Shown: positions 1-9,333 of the stretch, one piece after another
How the letters are laid out: each line of letters starts with the position of its first letter
Numbering within the stretch: the stretch's first letter is position 1
Source of the DNA: Nocardia miyunensis NBRC 108239
Lineage (GTDB): Bacteria > Actinomycetota > Actinomycetes > Mycobacteriales > Mycobacteriaceae
Length of the DNA: 64,000 nt
Direction of reading: 5' to 3'
Assembly (NCBI RefSeq): GCF_001613065.1
Contig: NZ_BDBQ01000090.1
Coordinates: 1 to 64,000, forward strand
Notes under the pieces: model-generated
Database searches by the model: none
Told to the model about the DNA's origin: nothing
The model's input: the letters and a program-made list of their open reading frames with translations, nothing else
Program-made: the position numbers and the translations under genes

Positions 1-1920
1 GGCGGTGCCGCGGGCGCCTTCGGGCGTCCCGGTGGCGCGCCGCGTCGCGGCCGCAAGTCCAAGCGGCAGAAGCGCCAGGAATACGACTCGATGCAGGCGC
101 CCGCCGTCGGCGGCGTGCGGCTGCCGCGCGGCAACGGCGAGATCATCCGGCTCGCCCGCGGCGCTTCGCTGTCGGACTTCGCCGAGAAGATCAACGCCAA
201 CCCGGCCTCGCTGGTGCAGGCGCTGTTCAACCTCGGTGAGATGGTCACCGCGACCCAGTCGGTGAACGACGAGACGCTCGAGCTGCTCGGCGGCGAGATG
301 AACTACGTCGTGCACGTGGTCTCCCCGGAGGACGAGGACCGCGAGCTGCTGGAGAGCTTCGACCTCACCTACGGCGAGGACGAGGGCGGCGAGGACGACC
401 TGCAGGTCCGTCCGCCGGTGGTCACCGTCATGGGCCACGTCGACCACGGTAAGACCCGACTGCTGGACACCATCCGCAAGACCAACGTCCGCGAGGGCGA
501 GGCCGGCGGCATCACCCAGCACATCGGCGCCTACCAGGTCCTGACGAACGTCAACGACGAGGAACGCCTGATCACCTTCATCGACACCCCGGGTCACGAG
601 GCGTTCACCGCCATGCGTGCCCGTGGTGCGAAGTCCACGGACATCGCGGTGCTGGTGGTCGCCGCCGACGACGGCGTGATGCCGCAGACGGTGGAGGCGA
701 TCAACCACGCGCAGGCCGCGGACGTGCCGATCGTGGTGGCGGTCAACAAGATCGACAAGGAGGGGGCGAACCCCCAGAAGATCCGCCAGCAGCTGACCGA
801 GTACAACCTGGTGGCCGAGGAATTCGGTGGCGACACCATGTTCGTCGACATCTCCGCCCGGGAGAACATCAACATCCAGGGTCTGCTGGAAGCGGTCGTG
901 CTGACCGCGGACGCGGCGCTGGATCTGCGGGCCAACCCCGACATGGACGCGCAGGGTGTCGCCATCGAGGCGCACCTGGACCGCGGCCGTGGCCCGGTGG
1001 CGACCGTGCTCATCCAGCGCGGCACCCTGCGGGTCGGCGACTCGATCGTCGCGGGCGATGCCTACGGGCGTGTGCGCCGCATGGTCGACGAGCACGGCGA
1101 GGACGTGGACGCGGCCCTGCCGTCGCGCCCGGTCCAGGTCATCGGCTTCACGTCGGTGCCCGGCGCGGGTGACAACCTGCTCGTCGTCGAGGAGGACCGC
1201 ATCGCGCGGCAGATCGCCGACCGCCGCAATGCGCGCAAGCGCAACGCGCTGGCCGCGCGCAGCCGCAAGCGGATCAGCCTGGAAGATCTGGATGCCGCTC
1301 TGAAGGAGACCTCGGAGCTGAACCTGATCCTCAAGGGCGACAACTCGGGTACCGTCGAGGCGCTCGAGGAGGCCCTGCTGGGCATCGAGATCAGCGACGA
1401 GGTGCGGCTGCGGGTCATCGACCGCGGTGTCGGTGGCGTCACCGAGACCAACGTCAACCTGGCCTCGGCGTCCAACGCGATCATCATCGGATTCAACGTG
1501 CGCGCGGAGGGTAAAGCTACCGAGCTGGCCAACCGCGAGGGCGTGGACATCCGGTACTACTCGGTGATCTACCAGGCCATCGACGAGATCGAGAAGGCCC
1601 TCAAGGGCATGCTCAAGCCGATCTACGAAGAGGTCGAGCTGGGGCGCGCGGAGATCCGGGCGATCTTCCGCTCCTCGAAGATCGGCAATATCGCCGGTTG
1701 TATGGTCACCGCGGGGTCGGTCAAGCGCAACGCCAAGGTGCGCCTGATCCGCGACAGCGTGGTAGTCGCCGAGACGACGCTGCAGTCGTTGCGCCGGGAG
1801 AAGGACGATGTCATGGAGGCTCGCGAGGGCTTCGAATGTGGTATCACCCTGGGCTACAACGACATCAAGGAAGGCGACATCATCGAGGCCTTCGAGCTTC
1901 GGGAGAAGCCGCGGGACTGA
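1..1920 (+). CDS. infB: Translation initiation factor IF-2 (5' part missing)
   Basis: GTPase that places initiator tRNA on the 30S subunit and promotes 70S assembly. The frame is open from the first base of the window, so this is the C-terminal 639 residues; the variable N-terminal domain lies off the left edge. The G domain is complete: G1 GHVDHGKT near base 433, G3 DTPGHE near 583, G4 NKID near 748 and the G5 region near 853. Domains II, III and the fMet-tRNA-binding domain IV follow, ending at the TGA at 1918-1920. The run GRRGRK-like basic residues just before the G domain linker belongs to the N-terminal tail. It heads the classical infB-rbfA order. Identity is certain; only the start is unseen. 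Confidence 0.98.
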   Translation, partial: GGAAGAFGRPGGAPRRGRKSKRQKRQEYDSMQAPAVGGVRLPRGNGEIIRLARGASLSDFAEKINANPASLVQALFNLGEMVTATQSVNDETLELLGGEMNYVVHVVSPEDEDRELLESFDLTYGEDEGGEDDLQVRPPVVTVMGHVDHGKTRLLDTIRKTNVREGEAGGITQHIGAYQVLTNVNDEERLITFIDTPGHEAFTAMRARGAKSTDIAVLVVAADDGVMPQTVEAINHAQAADVPIVVAVNKIDKEGANPQKIRQQLTEYNLVAEEFGGDTMFVDISARENINIQGLLEAVVLTADAALDLRANPDMDAQGVAIEAHLDRGRGPVATVLIQRGTLRVGDSIVAGDAYGRVRRMVDEHGEDVDAALPSRPVQVIGFTSVPGAGDNLLVVEEDRIARQIADRRNARKRNALAARSRKRISLEDLDAALKETSELNLILKGDNSGTVEALEEALLGIEISDEVRLRVIDRGVGGVTETNVNLASASNAIIIGFNVRAEGKATELANREGVDIRYYSVIYQAIDEIEKALKGMLKPIYEEVELGRAEIRAIFRSSKIGNIAGCMVTAGSVKRNAKVRLIRDSVVVAETTLQSLRREKDDVMEAREGFECGITLGYNDIKEGDIIEAFELREKPRD

Positions 1921-1954
1921 GCGGAATCGTACCTGTCACATCGTCGTCGCGCTT

Positions 1955-1985
1955 CGCTTGCGGCCGGGTCACCCGGCCGCAAGCG
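1955..1985. terminator. Strong GC hairpin between infB and the DUF503 gene
   Basis: A perfect 14-bp stem (1955-1968 paired with 1972-1985) closes on a three-base TCA loop. There is no T-run on either side, so it may be a partial terminator, an attenuator or a processing/stability hairpin between infB and the next gene rather than a full intrinsic terminator. It lies 35 nt after the infB stop and 54 nt before the next start. Confidence 0.4.
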
Positions 1986-2039
1986 GCGGGGCGGCGGCGG
2001 TGGGCGGGTCGGTACCGCTGAAAACAAAGAGGTGAGCCC

Positions 2040-2330
2040 TTGTTCATCGGAGCGCTCGAGTTCGACATACTGCTCGGCGACGTTCATTCGCTCAAGCAGA
2101 AGCGTTCCGTGATCCGTCCGGTCGTGGCCGAGTTGCAGCGTTTCGGCGTCAGCGCGGCCGAGGGCGGAGAGCACGACAAACATCGTCGTACCCTGCTGGG
2201 CGTCGCGCTGGTCAGCTCCGAGATGGGTCATCTCACGCAGGTGCTGGACAAATGCGAGCGCCACGTTGCGGCTCGTCCGGAGTTAGAGTTGCTGGCAGTA
2301 CGCCGCAGAATCTTCGGGCCAGAGGACTGA
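2040..2330 (+). CDS. DUF503 (YlxP-like) protein
   Basis: 96-residue protein of the DUF503/YlxP family, commonly encoded between infB and rbfA in Gram-positive bacteria and thought to be linked to ribosome assembly; its biochemical role is not established. The N-terminus MFIGALEFDILLGDVHSLKQ shows the family's conserved opening (strand, then H-SLK-KR). The start is TTG at 2040, placed by an AAAGAGGTG Shine-Dalgarno 8-10 nt upstream and by family length. It ends 46 nt before rbfA and is probably co-transcribed with it. Confidence 0.88.
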   Translation: MFIGALEFDILLGDVHSLKQKRSVIRPVVAELQRFGVSAAEGGEHDKHRRTLLGVALVSSEMGHLTQVLDKCERHVAARPELELLAVRRRIFGPED

Positions 2331-2376
2331 CCGGCGGCATCGTGTCCGCCGCTAGTGGATACTTCAGGAGGACGCC

Positions 2377-2820
2377 ATGGTGGATCAAGCCAGGGCACGC
2401 CGACTCGCGAAGCGGATCGTCTCGATCGTGGGTACGGCGATCGAATACGAGATCAAAGATCCGCGACTGAGTTTCGTGACGATCACCGACGCCAAGGTGA
2501 CCGGTGATCTGCGCGAGGCGACCGTTTACTACACCGTGCTGGGCGAGAATCTGCAGTCCGAGCCGGATTACGCGGGCGCGGCCGCGGGTCTGGACAAGGC
2601 CAAGGGCGTACTGCGGTCCAAGGTCGGCGCCGCGACGGGGATCAAGTTCACCCCCTCGCTGGCATTCGTCCTGGACACCGTGCCGGATGCGGCGCGGGAG
2701 ATGGAGGAGTTGCTCGCTCGGGCCCGTGCGGTCGACGAGCGGGTTGCCCAGGTGGCCGCGAATGCGACCCACGCGGGCGACGCCGACCCCTACAAGACCG
2801 AATCGGACGAGGAAGACTGA
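2377..2820 (+). CDS. rbfA: Ribosome-binding factor A
   Basis: KH-fold protein that binds the 30S subunit during late 16S rRNA maturation and cold adaptation. The 147-residue length and the opening MVDQARARRLAKRIVSIVGT match RbfA; the core includes the strand DPRLSFVTITDAKVTGDLR and the segment LDKAKGVLRSKVGA. The C-terminal tail is acidic (ESDEED). The start ATG at 2377 has TTCAGGAGGAC upstream. It sits between the DUF503 gene and the DHH phosphoesterase gene as in other Mycobacteriales. Confidence 0.96.
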   Translation: MVDQARARRLAKRIVSIVGTAIEYEIKDPRLSFVTITDAKVTGDLREATVYYTVLGENLQSEPDYAGAAAGLDKAKGVLRSKVGAATGIKFTPSLAFVLDTVPDAAREMEELLARARAVDERVAQVAANATHAGDADPYKTESDEED

Positions 2821-2890
2821 CCGCGTTCTCGTGGTCACCGCGGTCGGGCCGGTCATCGGTTCGGCCGCCAGAGGAAACGTGGTCGAGACC

Positions 2891-3901
2891 ATGACAGCAG
2901 TAACGCCGGCGGCCGATCTCGCTGCGGCCGTGCAGGTTCTGGATACGGCGCGGTCGGTGACCGTGCTGTGTCACGTTCAGCCCGACGCCGATACCATCGG
3001 CAGCGGGTTGGCTCTCGCGCAGGTGCTGCACCGGCGCGGGACCCCGGTGCGGGTTGCCTTCGCCGCACCGGCCGACTTACCGGTCTCGATGCGATCGCTG
3101 CCCGGCACCGAACACCTGGTGCCGCCGGACCAGGTGCCCGCCGAGGTGGACGTGCTGGTCGCCGTGGATTGCGGCAGCGCTGGCCGGCTCGGGGCGCTGG
3201 CGGACCGGATCGGCGGTGCGGCAACGACTCTGGTGCTCGACCATCATCGCTCGAACACTTGTTTCGGCTCGGTGAACGTGGTGGACCCGACCGCGGAGTC
3301 GACCACCGCGCTGGTGGCTCGGGTCCTCGATGCCTGGGGCGAGCCGATCGATTACGACATCGCCTTCTGCCTGTTCGCGGGTCTGGTGACCGACACCGGA
3401 TCGTTCAAATGGGCGGGCCCCGGCACGCACAGACTTGCCGAAAGATTGCTGTCTACCGGTATCGATGGCGCGGGCATCACCCGGACGCTGATGGACACCC
3501 ATCCGTTCGGCTGGCTCGGCATGCTCTCGCGGGTGCTGGACACCGCGCGGCTAGAACCGTCGGCCGCCAGTGGCGCGGGACTGGTCTACGTCTTCGTGCG
3601 CCGCGACGATATGGACGGGGTGCGTTCGGAGGAGGTCGAGAGCGTCATCGACGTCATCCGCACCACGGCCGAGGCCGCGATCGCGGTGGTGTTCAAGGAA
3701 TCTCGCACCACCTGCGAACTCTGGACGGTCTCCCTGCGTTCCCGCGCTTCGGGCATCGGCGCGGACGACGGCGTGGACGTGGCTCGGGTCGCGGCCGTCC
3801 TGGGCGGCGGCGGCCACCGCTACGCGGCGGGCTACACGACCACCGGAACGCCGGAGCACCTGGTCGCCTCCCTGTTGTCGGCCCTCGAGACCGCCGGTTA
3901 G
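2891..3901 (+). CDS. nrnA: DHH-family phosphoesterase (NrnA-like nanoRNase / pAp phosphatase)
   Basis: 336-residue DHH/DHHA1 phosphoesterase, orthologous by position to M. tuberculosis Rv2837c, a family shown to degrade short oligoribonucleotides, pAp and cyclic dinucleotide products. Visible motifs: motif I CHVQPDADTIGS, motif II VDCGS, motif III LDHHRSN, and the C-terminal DHHA1 glycine motif GGGGHRYAAG near residue 305. The start is uncertain: ATG 2891 is used; an in-frame GTG at 2879 lies only 4 nt after GAGGAAA, while a GTG at 2831 would add 20 residues. It follows rbfA by 70 nt. Confidence 0.92.
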   Translation: MTAVTPAADLAAAVQVLDTARSVTVLCHVQPDADTIGSGLALAQVLHRRGTPVRVAFAAPADLPVSMRSLPGTEHLVPPDQVPAEVDVLVAVDCGSAGRLGALADRIGGAATTLVLDHHRSNTCFGSVNVVDPTAESTTALVARVLDAWGEPIDYDIAFCLFAGLVTDTGSFKWAGPGTHRLAERLLSTGIDGAGITRTLMDTHPFGWLGMLSRVLDTARLEPSAASGAGLVYVFVRRDDMDGVRSEEVESVIDVIRTTAEAAIAVVFKESRTTCELWTVSLRSRASGIGADDGVDVARVAAVLGGGGHRYAAGYTTTGTPEHLVASLLSALETAG

Positions 3902-4179
3902 CCGAATGGTTACCAGCGAGGGGTTGTATCACACCGGCCCTCGGCTGTTCACCGCGGTTGACGATGCATATCTGTCCGTTTCGACGTCGCAGTGACGCGC
4001 GTTCGGCGCGAGCGGCGTCCGTACCAGCATCTTCGCCGGGATCGTGCCCGGTAGGCGACTTGTCGGACCCCTGTGCGATCGTGGTGTCCGATGTGACGAG
4101 CGATCGGGAAGGGATGTCGTGAGCTCGATCGGCGGTGCACTGTCCGGTGATGCGGATGACTGCGGGAGGGGTGGGCGCG

Positions 4180-5553
4180 ATGTCCGGTGACGCGGTGCGT
4201 GAGCAGGTGGCGAGGGAGGACGCCGAGCGGCCCGAACTTCCGGCGGCCGGTCCGGGGCGGATTCTGCGGATCGCGATTCCGACCTTGGGCGTGCTGGTGG
4301 CCGAACCGATCTATCTGCTGTTCGATATGGCGGTGGTCGGGCGGTTGGGCGCGCTGGCGTTGGCGGGGCTCGCGGTCGGCGGGCTGATTCTCGGGCTGGT
4401 GAGCACACAGCTGACGTTCCTGAGTTACGGCACCACCGCGCGGGCGGCTCGGCGGCACGGGGCGGGGGACACCCGCGGGGCCGTGGGGGAAGGTGTGCAG
4501 GCCAGTTGGCTGGCGATCGGTATCGGTGTGGCGATCATCGTCGTGCTGGAGGTGTTCGCGGCGCCGATCACCCATGCGGTCGCGGGGCGGGCCGATATCG
4601 CGGACGAGGCCGTGCGCTGGGTGCGCATCGCCTGCTGCGGCGTGCCGATGATCCTGCTGGCCAACGCCGGGAACGGCTGGATGCGCGGTGTCCAGCGGAT
4701 ACGCCGTCCGCTGGTGTATGTGATCGCGGGACTGGTGATTTCGGCCATCCTGTGCCCGACGCTGGTGCACGGGCTGCTGGGCGCGCCCCGGATGGGACTG
4801 GCCGGATCCGCGACGGCGAATCTGGCCGGGCAGCTGGTTTCGGGCGGGTTGTTCCTGAGTTCGCTCGTGCGGCAACAGGTTCCGCTGGCTCCCCAGCCGG
4901 AGGTGATGCGCGATCAACTGCGGCTCGGCCGCGATCTCATCATGCGCAGCTTCGCCTTTCAGGCATGTTTCGTCTCCGCGGGCGCGGTGGCGTCCCGATT
5001 CGGCGCGGCCTCGGTGGCGGCGCATCAGCTGGTGTTGCAGCTGTGGAATTTCCTCAGCCTGACGCTGGACTCGCTGGCGATCGCGGCGCAGACGCTGGTG
5101 GGCGCTGCGCTGGGCGCGGGCCATGCGGCCGGTGCGCAGCGGCTCGCGCGGCGGATCACGGCCTGGTCGACGCTGTTCGCGGTCGTGCTCGCGGTGATCT
5201 TCGCGGCGGGCAGCGTCCTGGTGCCGGAGTTGTTCACTCGCGACGGGCAGGTCCTGGACCGGGTCCACGTCATCTGGTGGTTCTTCGTTCCGCTGATTTC
5301 GGTGGCAGGGGTGGTCTTCGCCCTGGACGGTGTGCTGCTCGGCGCGGGCGACGCGGCCTATCTGCGCAACACCACGATGCTGGCGGGCCTGCTCGGTTTC
5401 CTGCCGATGATCTGGCTGTCGCTGGTCTTCCACTGGGGGATCGCCGGAATCTGGGCGGGCCTGAGCGGGTTCATCGTCGCACGCCTGGTCGCGGTCGGTA
5501 TCCGGGCGGTTTCGGGCCGCTGGGCGCGGGTGGGGGCGGAACTGCCGTCGTAG
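4180..5553 (+). CDS. MATE family efflux transporter (DinF-like)
   Basis: Multidrug and toxic compound extrusion protein expected to exchange cations for organic solutes across the inner membrane. About 457 residues with twelve hydrophobic segments; internal two-fold MATE symmetry is visible (IPTLGVLVAEPIYLLFDMAV near the start and RSFAFQACFVSAGAVASRFG in the second half). The DinF-type MATE gene sits at this place after the DHH gene in M. tuberculosis (Rv2836c). Start ATG 4180 is chosen because GGGAGGGG lies 8 nt upstream; in-frame GTG 4135 and ATG 4150 are alternatives. The substrate is unknown. Confidence 0.9.
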   Translation: MSGDAVREQVAREDAERPELPAAGPGRILRIAIPTLGVLVAEPIYLLFDMAVVGRLGALALAGLAVGGLILGLVSTQLTFLSYGTTARAARRHGAGDTRGAVGEGVQASWLAIGIGVAIIVVLEVFAAPITHAVAGRADIADEAVRWVRIACCGVPMILLANAGNGWMRGVQRIRRPLVYVIAGLVISAILCPTLVHGLLGAPRMGLAGSATANLAGQLVSGGLFLSSLVRQQVPLAPQPEVMRDQLRLGRDLIMRSFAFQACFVSAGAVASRFGAASVAAHQLVLQLWNFLSLTLDSLAIAAQTLVGAALGAGHAAGAQRLARRITAWSTLFAVVLAVIFAAGSVLVPELFTRDGQVLDRVHVIWWFFVPLISVAGVVFALDGVLLGAGDAAYLRNTTMLAGLLGFLPMIWLSLVFHWGIAGIWAGLSGFIVARLVAVGIRAVSGRWARVGAELPS

Positions 5554-5645
5554 CACGGTTGGCCCGCGGGCCCGGATGCATGGGAATGTGGAGAAGATAG
5601 CCGCGGTTACGCAGGGGACGCGGGCGAGCAGAGAGGTTGTGCCGG

Positions 5646-6605
5646 GTGGTTCCGAAGCTGATGGCGGTGAGCGATATCCATGTCGGGCATCAGGGCAACA
5701 AGCCCGTGGTCGAGGCGATCCGCCCCGACTCGCCCGAGGACTGGCTGATCGTCGCCGGGGACGTCGGGGAGCGCAGTGACGACATCCGCTGGGCGCTGCG
5801 CATCCTGCGGGAGCGCTTCGCCAAGGTGATCTGGGTGCCCGGGAATCACGAACTGTGGACCACGGCCAAGGATCCGGTGCAGATGCGCGGCGCGGCGCGC
5901 TACGACTATCTGGTGGCGCTGTGCCGCGACCTGGACGTGATCACGCCCGAGGACCCGTTCCCGGTGTGGGAGGGCGAGGGTTCGCAGGAGTTCGGCGGTC
6001 CGGTGACTCTCGCGCCGATGTTCGTGCTGTACGACTACTCGTGGATGCCCGAGGGCGCGTACACCGCGACCGATGCGCTGCGTATCGCCCGCGACCGCAA
6101 TGTCGTCGCCACCGACGAATTCCTGCTCTCTCCGGACCCGTACATCACCCGGGACGCCTGGTGTGAGGCCCGGGTGAAGTACACCCGCCGCCGTCTCGAC
6201 GATCTCGAGCCCGGTACGCCGGTCGTGCTGATCAACCACTTCCCGCTGAACCGCGAACCCACCCGGATGCTGTTCTATCCGGAGTTCGCGCTGTGGTGCG
6301 GCACCCAACTCACCGCCGACTGGCACACCCGCTACAACGTCGTCTGCTCGGTCTACGGCCACCTGCACATTCCGCGCACCACGTTCTACGACGGCGTTCG
6401 CTTCGAGGAGGTCTCGCTCGGTTACCCGCGCGAATGGAAACGTCGCGGTCTCCCCGACAACCTCCTGCGCCAGATCCTGCCCGCCCCGAACTACGGCCCG
6501 GACGACCTGAACGAGTGGGGCGGCCACTTCAAGGTCACCCCGGAAATGGCCGAGGCCGCGGAGAAGATGCGTCAGATGGCCGAGCGCCGCCGCGGCCTCG
6601 CCTGA
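5646..6605 (+). CDS. pptH: Metallophosphoesterase, PptH-like phosphopantetheinyl hydrolase
   Basis: Calcineurin-like phosphoesterase of about 319 residues. Metal-binding motifs are complete: SDIHVGH near residue 9, GDVGE, GNHE, an H in INHFPLNR and YGHLH. It is directly upstream of the phosphopantetheinyl transferase gene, as is Rv2795c in M. tuberculosis, which has been shown to remove 4'-phosphopantetheine from carrier proteins and to oppose PptT. The same role is inferred here from family and position. The start GTG 5646 has GAGAGG 9 nt upstream; a TTG at 5637 is possible but touches the Shine-Dalgarno. Confidence 0.87.
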   Translation: MVPKLMAVSDIHVGHQGNKPVVEAIRPDSPEDWLIVAGDVGERSDDIRWALRILRERFAKVIWVPGNHELWTTAKDPVQMRGAARYDYLVALCRDLDVITPEDPFPVWEGEGSQEFGGPVTLAPMFVLYDYSWMPEGAYTATDALRIARDRNVVATDEFLLSPDPYITRDAWCEARVKYTRRRLDDLEPGTPVVLINHFPLNREPTRMLFYPEFALWCGTQLTADWHTRYNVVCSVYGHLHIPRTTFYDGVRFEEVSLGYPREWKRRGLPDNLLRQILPAPNYGPDDLNEWGGHFKVTPEMAEAAEKMRQMAERRRGLA

Positions 6606-6870
6606 GTCGGGCCGAGCCGCCACGGCTCGATACGGGCGACGGCCGAGAGAATACGACGCTCGGCGCTGTGAGCTTTCAGGTCCGCCGATGGCCCCGACCG
6701 CGTCGGTGTCCGGACCGTCGCAGACTGCCTTCGGCGATCAGGTACGGCGTCGAACCGGTCGATCGCCCTCCCCGACGGCTGCCCGGATGGCGTCGGCAGG
6801 TCCTCGGCTAGGCTCGTGGAGCAGGTAGGCAGCGATTCAGGAGGCGGTCATCGAGGAGTCGGCGAGCGAG

Positions 6871-7602
6871 ATGCATGCGGCAGGCAGCGTGTCCGATGGG
6901 ACCAGTGACCGCACCGAAAGCAGCGGGCCCGCACGCATTCTCGGCAGAATTCTGCCCAGCGGTGTGGCCACGTCGGAATTGGTGCGGTATCCCGAGGATT
7001 TGCGGGTGCATCCGGGTGAGGAGCATCTGATCGCCAAATCGGTGGAGAAGCGGCGGCGGGATTTCATCGGCGCTCGGTATTGTGCGCGGCAGGCGCTGGC
7101 GCAGCTGGGTGAGCCGCAGGTGGCGATCGGCAAGGGGGAGCGGGGTATGCCGATCTTCCCGCGCGGTGTCGTCGGCAGTCTCACCCATTGCGATGGATAT
7201 CGGGCCGCCGCGCTGGCGCACCGGTTGCGCTGGCGGTCGGTCGGGATCGACGCCGAGCCGCACGGTCCGCTGCCCGAGGGCGTGCTGGATTCGGTCAGCC
7301 TGCCAGCGGAACGCACCTGGCTCGACGGCGCGCTCCCGGCGACGGGTCTGCACCTGGACCGGCTGCTGTTCTGCGCCAAGGAGGCTACCTACAAGGCGTG
7401 GTTCCCATTGACGTTGCGCTGGTTGGGATTCGAGGACGCGCACATCACCTTCACCATCGATGACGACGGCGCCTCGGGTGGTTTCCGCAGCGAACTGCTG
7501 GTCCCGGGGCAGACCACCGACGGCGGCGCACCGCTGTCGTCCTTCGACGGGCGCTGGCTGATCACCGAGGGGCTGATCCTGACCGCCATCGCGGTCGGCT
7601 GA
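6871..7602 (+). CDS. pptT: 4'-Phosphopantetheinyl transferase (Npt/PptT type)
   Basis: Transfers 4'-phosphopantetheine from CoA to apo carrier proteins (polyketide, non-ribosomal peptide and mycolate synthases, carboxylic acid reductase). 243 residues. The Sfp-type signature is intact: IGKGERGMPIFP, SLTHC, the metal-binding GIDAEPH and the FCAKEATYKAW helix. The core closely resembles the Nocardia Npt enzyme (KSVEKRRRDFIGARYCARQA), which supports the organism guess. The Nocardia protein starts near residue 27 of this frame, so the first ~25 residues may not be translated; no clearly better start with a Shine-Dalgarno was found. The stop overlaps the truB start (TGATG). Confidence 0.94.
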   Translation: MHAAGSVSDGTSDRTESSGPARILGRILPSGVATSELVRYPEDLRVHPGEEHLIAKSVEKRRRDFIGARYCARQALAQLGEPQVAIGKGERGMPIFPRGVVGSLTHCDGYRAAALAHRLRWRSVGIDAEPHGPLPEGVLDSVSLPAERTWLDGALPATGLHLDRLLFCAKEATYKAWFPLTLRWLGFEDAHITFTIDDDGASGGFRSELLVPGQTTDGGAPLSSFDGRWLITEGLILTAIAVG

Positions 7603-8525
7603 TGGGCCGCGAACCCGCGCTGGTGGATGCGCTCGGCGGTCTGCTGATCGTGGATAAAGCCGGCGGTATGACCAGTCACGATGTGGTGGCCCGCTGCCGA
7701 AAGATCCTGCGCACCCGCAAGATCGGCCACGCGGGAACTCTGGATCCGATGGCAACCGGCGTGCTGGTGCTGGGTGTGGAGCGTGCGACGAAGATGCTCG
7801 GCCTGCTCAGCCTCACCACCAAGGCGTATTCCGCGACGATCCGGCTGGGCCGGTCCACCGTCACCGACGACGCCGAGGGCGAGATCCTCGCCACCACACC
7901 GGCCGCACACCTCGCCGACGCCGATATCGCTTCCGGCACAGCGCGATTGACCGGCGATATCGAGCAGGTCCCGGCGACGGTCAGCGCGATCAAGGTCGAC
8001 GGTGAACGCGCCTACGCTCGCGCCCGTGCGGGGGAAGACGTTCAACTCGCCGCGCGCCCGGTCGCCGTCTCCCGCTTCGATCTACTCGCCCGACGTGATA
8101 TCGACACCGGCACAACCACATTCGTGGATCTGGACGTCGAGGTCGAATGCTCCTCGGGCACCTACATCCGCGCCCTGGCCCGCGATCTGGGCGAAAGCCT
8201 CGGCGTCGGTGGCCATCTCACCGCCCTGCGGCGCACCCGAGTGGGCCCGTTCACCCTGGACCACGCCCGCACCCTGGAATCCCTGGCCGAGGACCCAACC
8301 CTGAACCTCGACATCGATTCCGCCGCGCGCCTTGCCTTCCCACATCGCACCATCACCCCCGAGCAGACCGAATTCCTGCGCGACGGGCGCTGGCTCGACC
8401 CGATCGGCCAACCCGGCGTCCATGCCGCCCTCACCGACGACGGCCGAGCCATTGCCCTGCTGGAAGAGAAGGGCAAACGCTCCTCACCCGTCCTGGTGGT
8501 CCGCCCCCGCGGCCTGATCGACTGA
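7602..8525 (+). CDS. truB: tRNA pseudouridine-55 synthase
   Basis: Makes pseudouridine 55 in the T-loop of tRNAs. 307 residues; catalytic motif GHAGTLDPMATGVL near residue 45 carries the nucleophilic Asp, and the segment SAIKVDGERAYARAR is characteristic. A C-terminal PUA-like extension ends the protein. Its ATG shares one base with the pptT TGA, so the two are translationally coupled; pptH, pptT and truB form one operon as in mycobacteria. Confidence 0.96.
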   Translation: MGREPALVDALGGLLIVDKAGGMTSHDVVARCRKILRTRKIGHAGTLDPMATGVLVLGVERATKMLGLLSLTTKAYSATIRLGRSTVTDDAEGEILATTPAAHLADADIASGTARLTGDIEQVPATVSAIKVDGERAYARARAGEDVQLAARPVAVSRFDLLARRDIDTGTTTFVDLDVEVECSSGTYIRALARDLGESLGVGGHLTALRRTRVGPFTLDHARTLESLAEDPTLNLDIDSAARLAFPHRTITPEQTEFLRDGRWLDPIGQPGVHAALTDDGRAIALLEEKGKRSSPVLVVRPRGLID

Positions 8526-8553
8526 GCCACAAGACCATCGCGGCCCCTAGGTC

Positions 8554-9003
8554 TCAGATCGGTGGTCGTGTCACAGATACAACCGTGAGCAGTTTGTCCA
8601 GTCCGAGGTAATCGTCGGGGTTGGCTGTGAACAGGGGCAGTTCTTCTACGATTGCAGTGGCGGCGATCATCAGATCTGCCAACCGCCGTCGGGGTTTGCG
8701 GCCTATCGCGATCACGGAGGCCGCAATTCGCCCGTATACCCGAGCTGCGTGCGCATCGAACGGGATCGGATCGAATTCGTTCTCGGCTCGCTGCAGGACA
8801 TCAAGGCGACGGGCGCGTTCCTCGTGCTCGTTGTAGATGTCTTGTTCGGCGTTCGTGCGTACCTCGTGCGGGCCCGCCGACAACTCGGCGAGAGTTATTG
8901 CGCTGATGGCCATCCGCATTGGTAGTTCGGCCGGATCGATGAACTGACGCAGGATGAGAATGTTCGTGTCCAGCAGTCCGGCCTCAACCGAGTCAGCGGT
9001 CAT
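8554..9003 (-). CDS. PIN-domain toxin, VapC family
   Basis: 149-residue PIN-domain protein, a predicted Mg-dependent ribonuclease toxin. The acidic active-site set is visible: D in LLDTNILIL at the N-terminus, E in ITLAELSAG, D in LADLMIAA and D in FTANPDDY. The start ATG (bases 9001-9003) is chosen because the family begins just before the LLDTN strand; upstream sequence in the same frame overlaps the antitoxin. It overlaps the antitoxin gene by 11 nt, the usual coupling for these pairs. It lies between truB and a catabolic cluster with opposite orientation to truB. Confidence 0.88.
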   Translation of the reverse strand: MTADSVEAGLLDTNILILRQFIDPAELPMRMAISAITLAELSAGPHEVRTNAEQDIYNEHEERARRLDVLQRAENEFDPIPFDAHAARVYGRIAASVIAIGRKPRRRLADLMIAATAIVEELPLFTANPDDYLGLDKLLTVVSVTRPPI

Positions 9004-9262
9004 AAGGGCTGCTCGCTTCGTGGTCGAGGGCGGCTTCCTGGTCAGCCCGGAAGGCATCGACGTCCATAGCCGGGGCGGTGCGTGACATGGCGACAAACTC
9101 TGCTCGATCAACGAAGCGGCGTCGGCGACGCAGCGGGATCAGTTCGCCGATCTGATGTCCGTCTCGCGTGACGGTGAACGACTGACCGTGTTGGACGGCG
9201 TCCATGATCTCTTTGGATCTATTGCGGAGATCTCGCTGAGTAATCTCTGGCTGCGGGCTCAC
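8993..9262 (-). CDS. Phd/YefM-like antitoxin paired with the PIN toxin
   Basis: 89-residue antitoxin. The N-terminal half, ITQRDLRNRSKEIMDAVQHG followed by SFTVTRDGHQIGELIPL, is the Phd/YefM DNA-binding fold; the C-terminal half (MDVDAFRADQEAALDHE) is the helical tail expected to cover the toxin. The GTG start at 9262 fits the family length; a Shine-Dalgarno is weak. Probable autorepressor of the two-gene operon. It reads into the toxin gene with an 11-nt overlap. Confidence 0.86.
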   Translation of the reverse strand: MSPQPEITQRDLRNRSKEIMDAVQHGQSFTVTRDGHQIGELIPLRRRRRFVDRAEFVAMSRTAPAMDVDAFRADQEAALDHEASSPYDR

Positions 9263-9333
9263 AGGCTTTATCTTAGTGCGCGTGTGGCACCATGTGCTAC
9301 CTATTGCTGCATGACTGTCGGAACGACCGTCGC

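Noticed and set aside
3949..5556. 535-codon minus-strand frame opposite the MATE gene
   Set aside because: Shadow frame made of Gln/Arg/His-rich sequence; the plus-strand MATE gene has clear transmembrane and family features.
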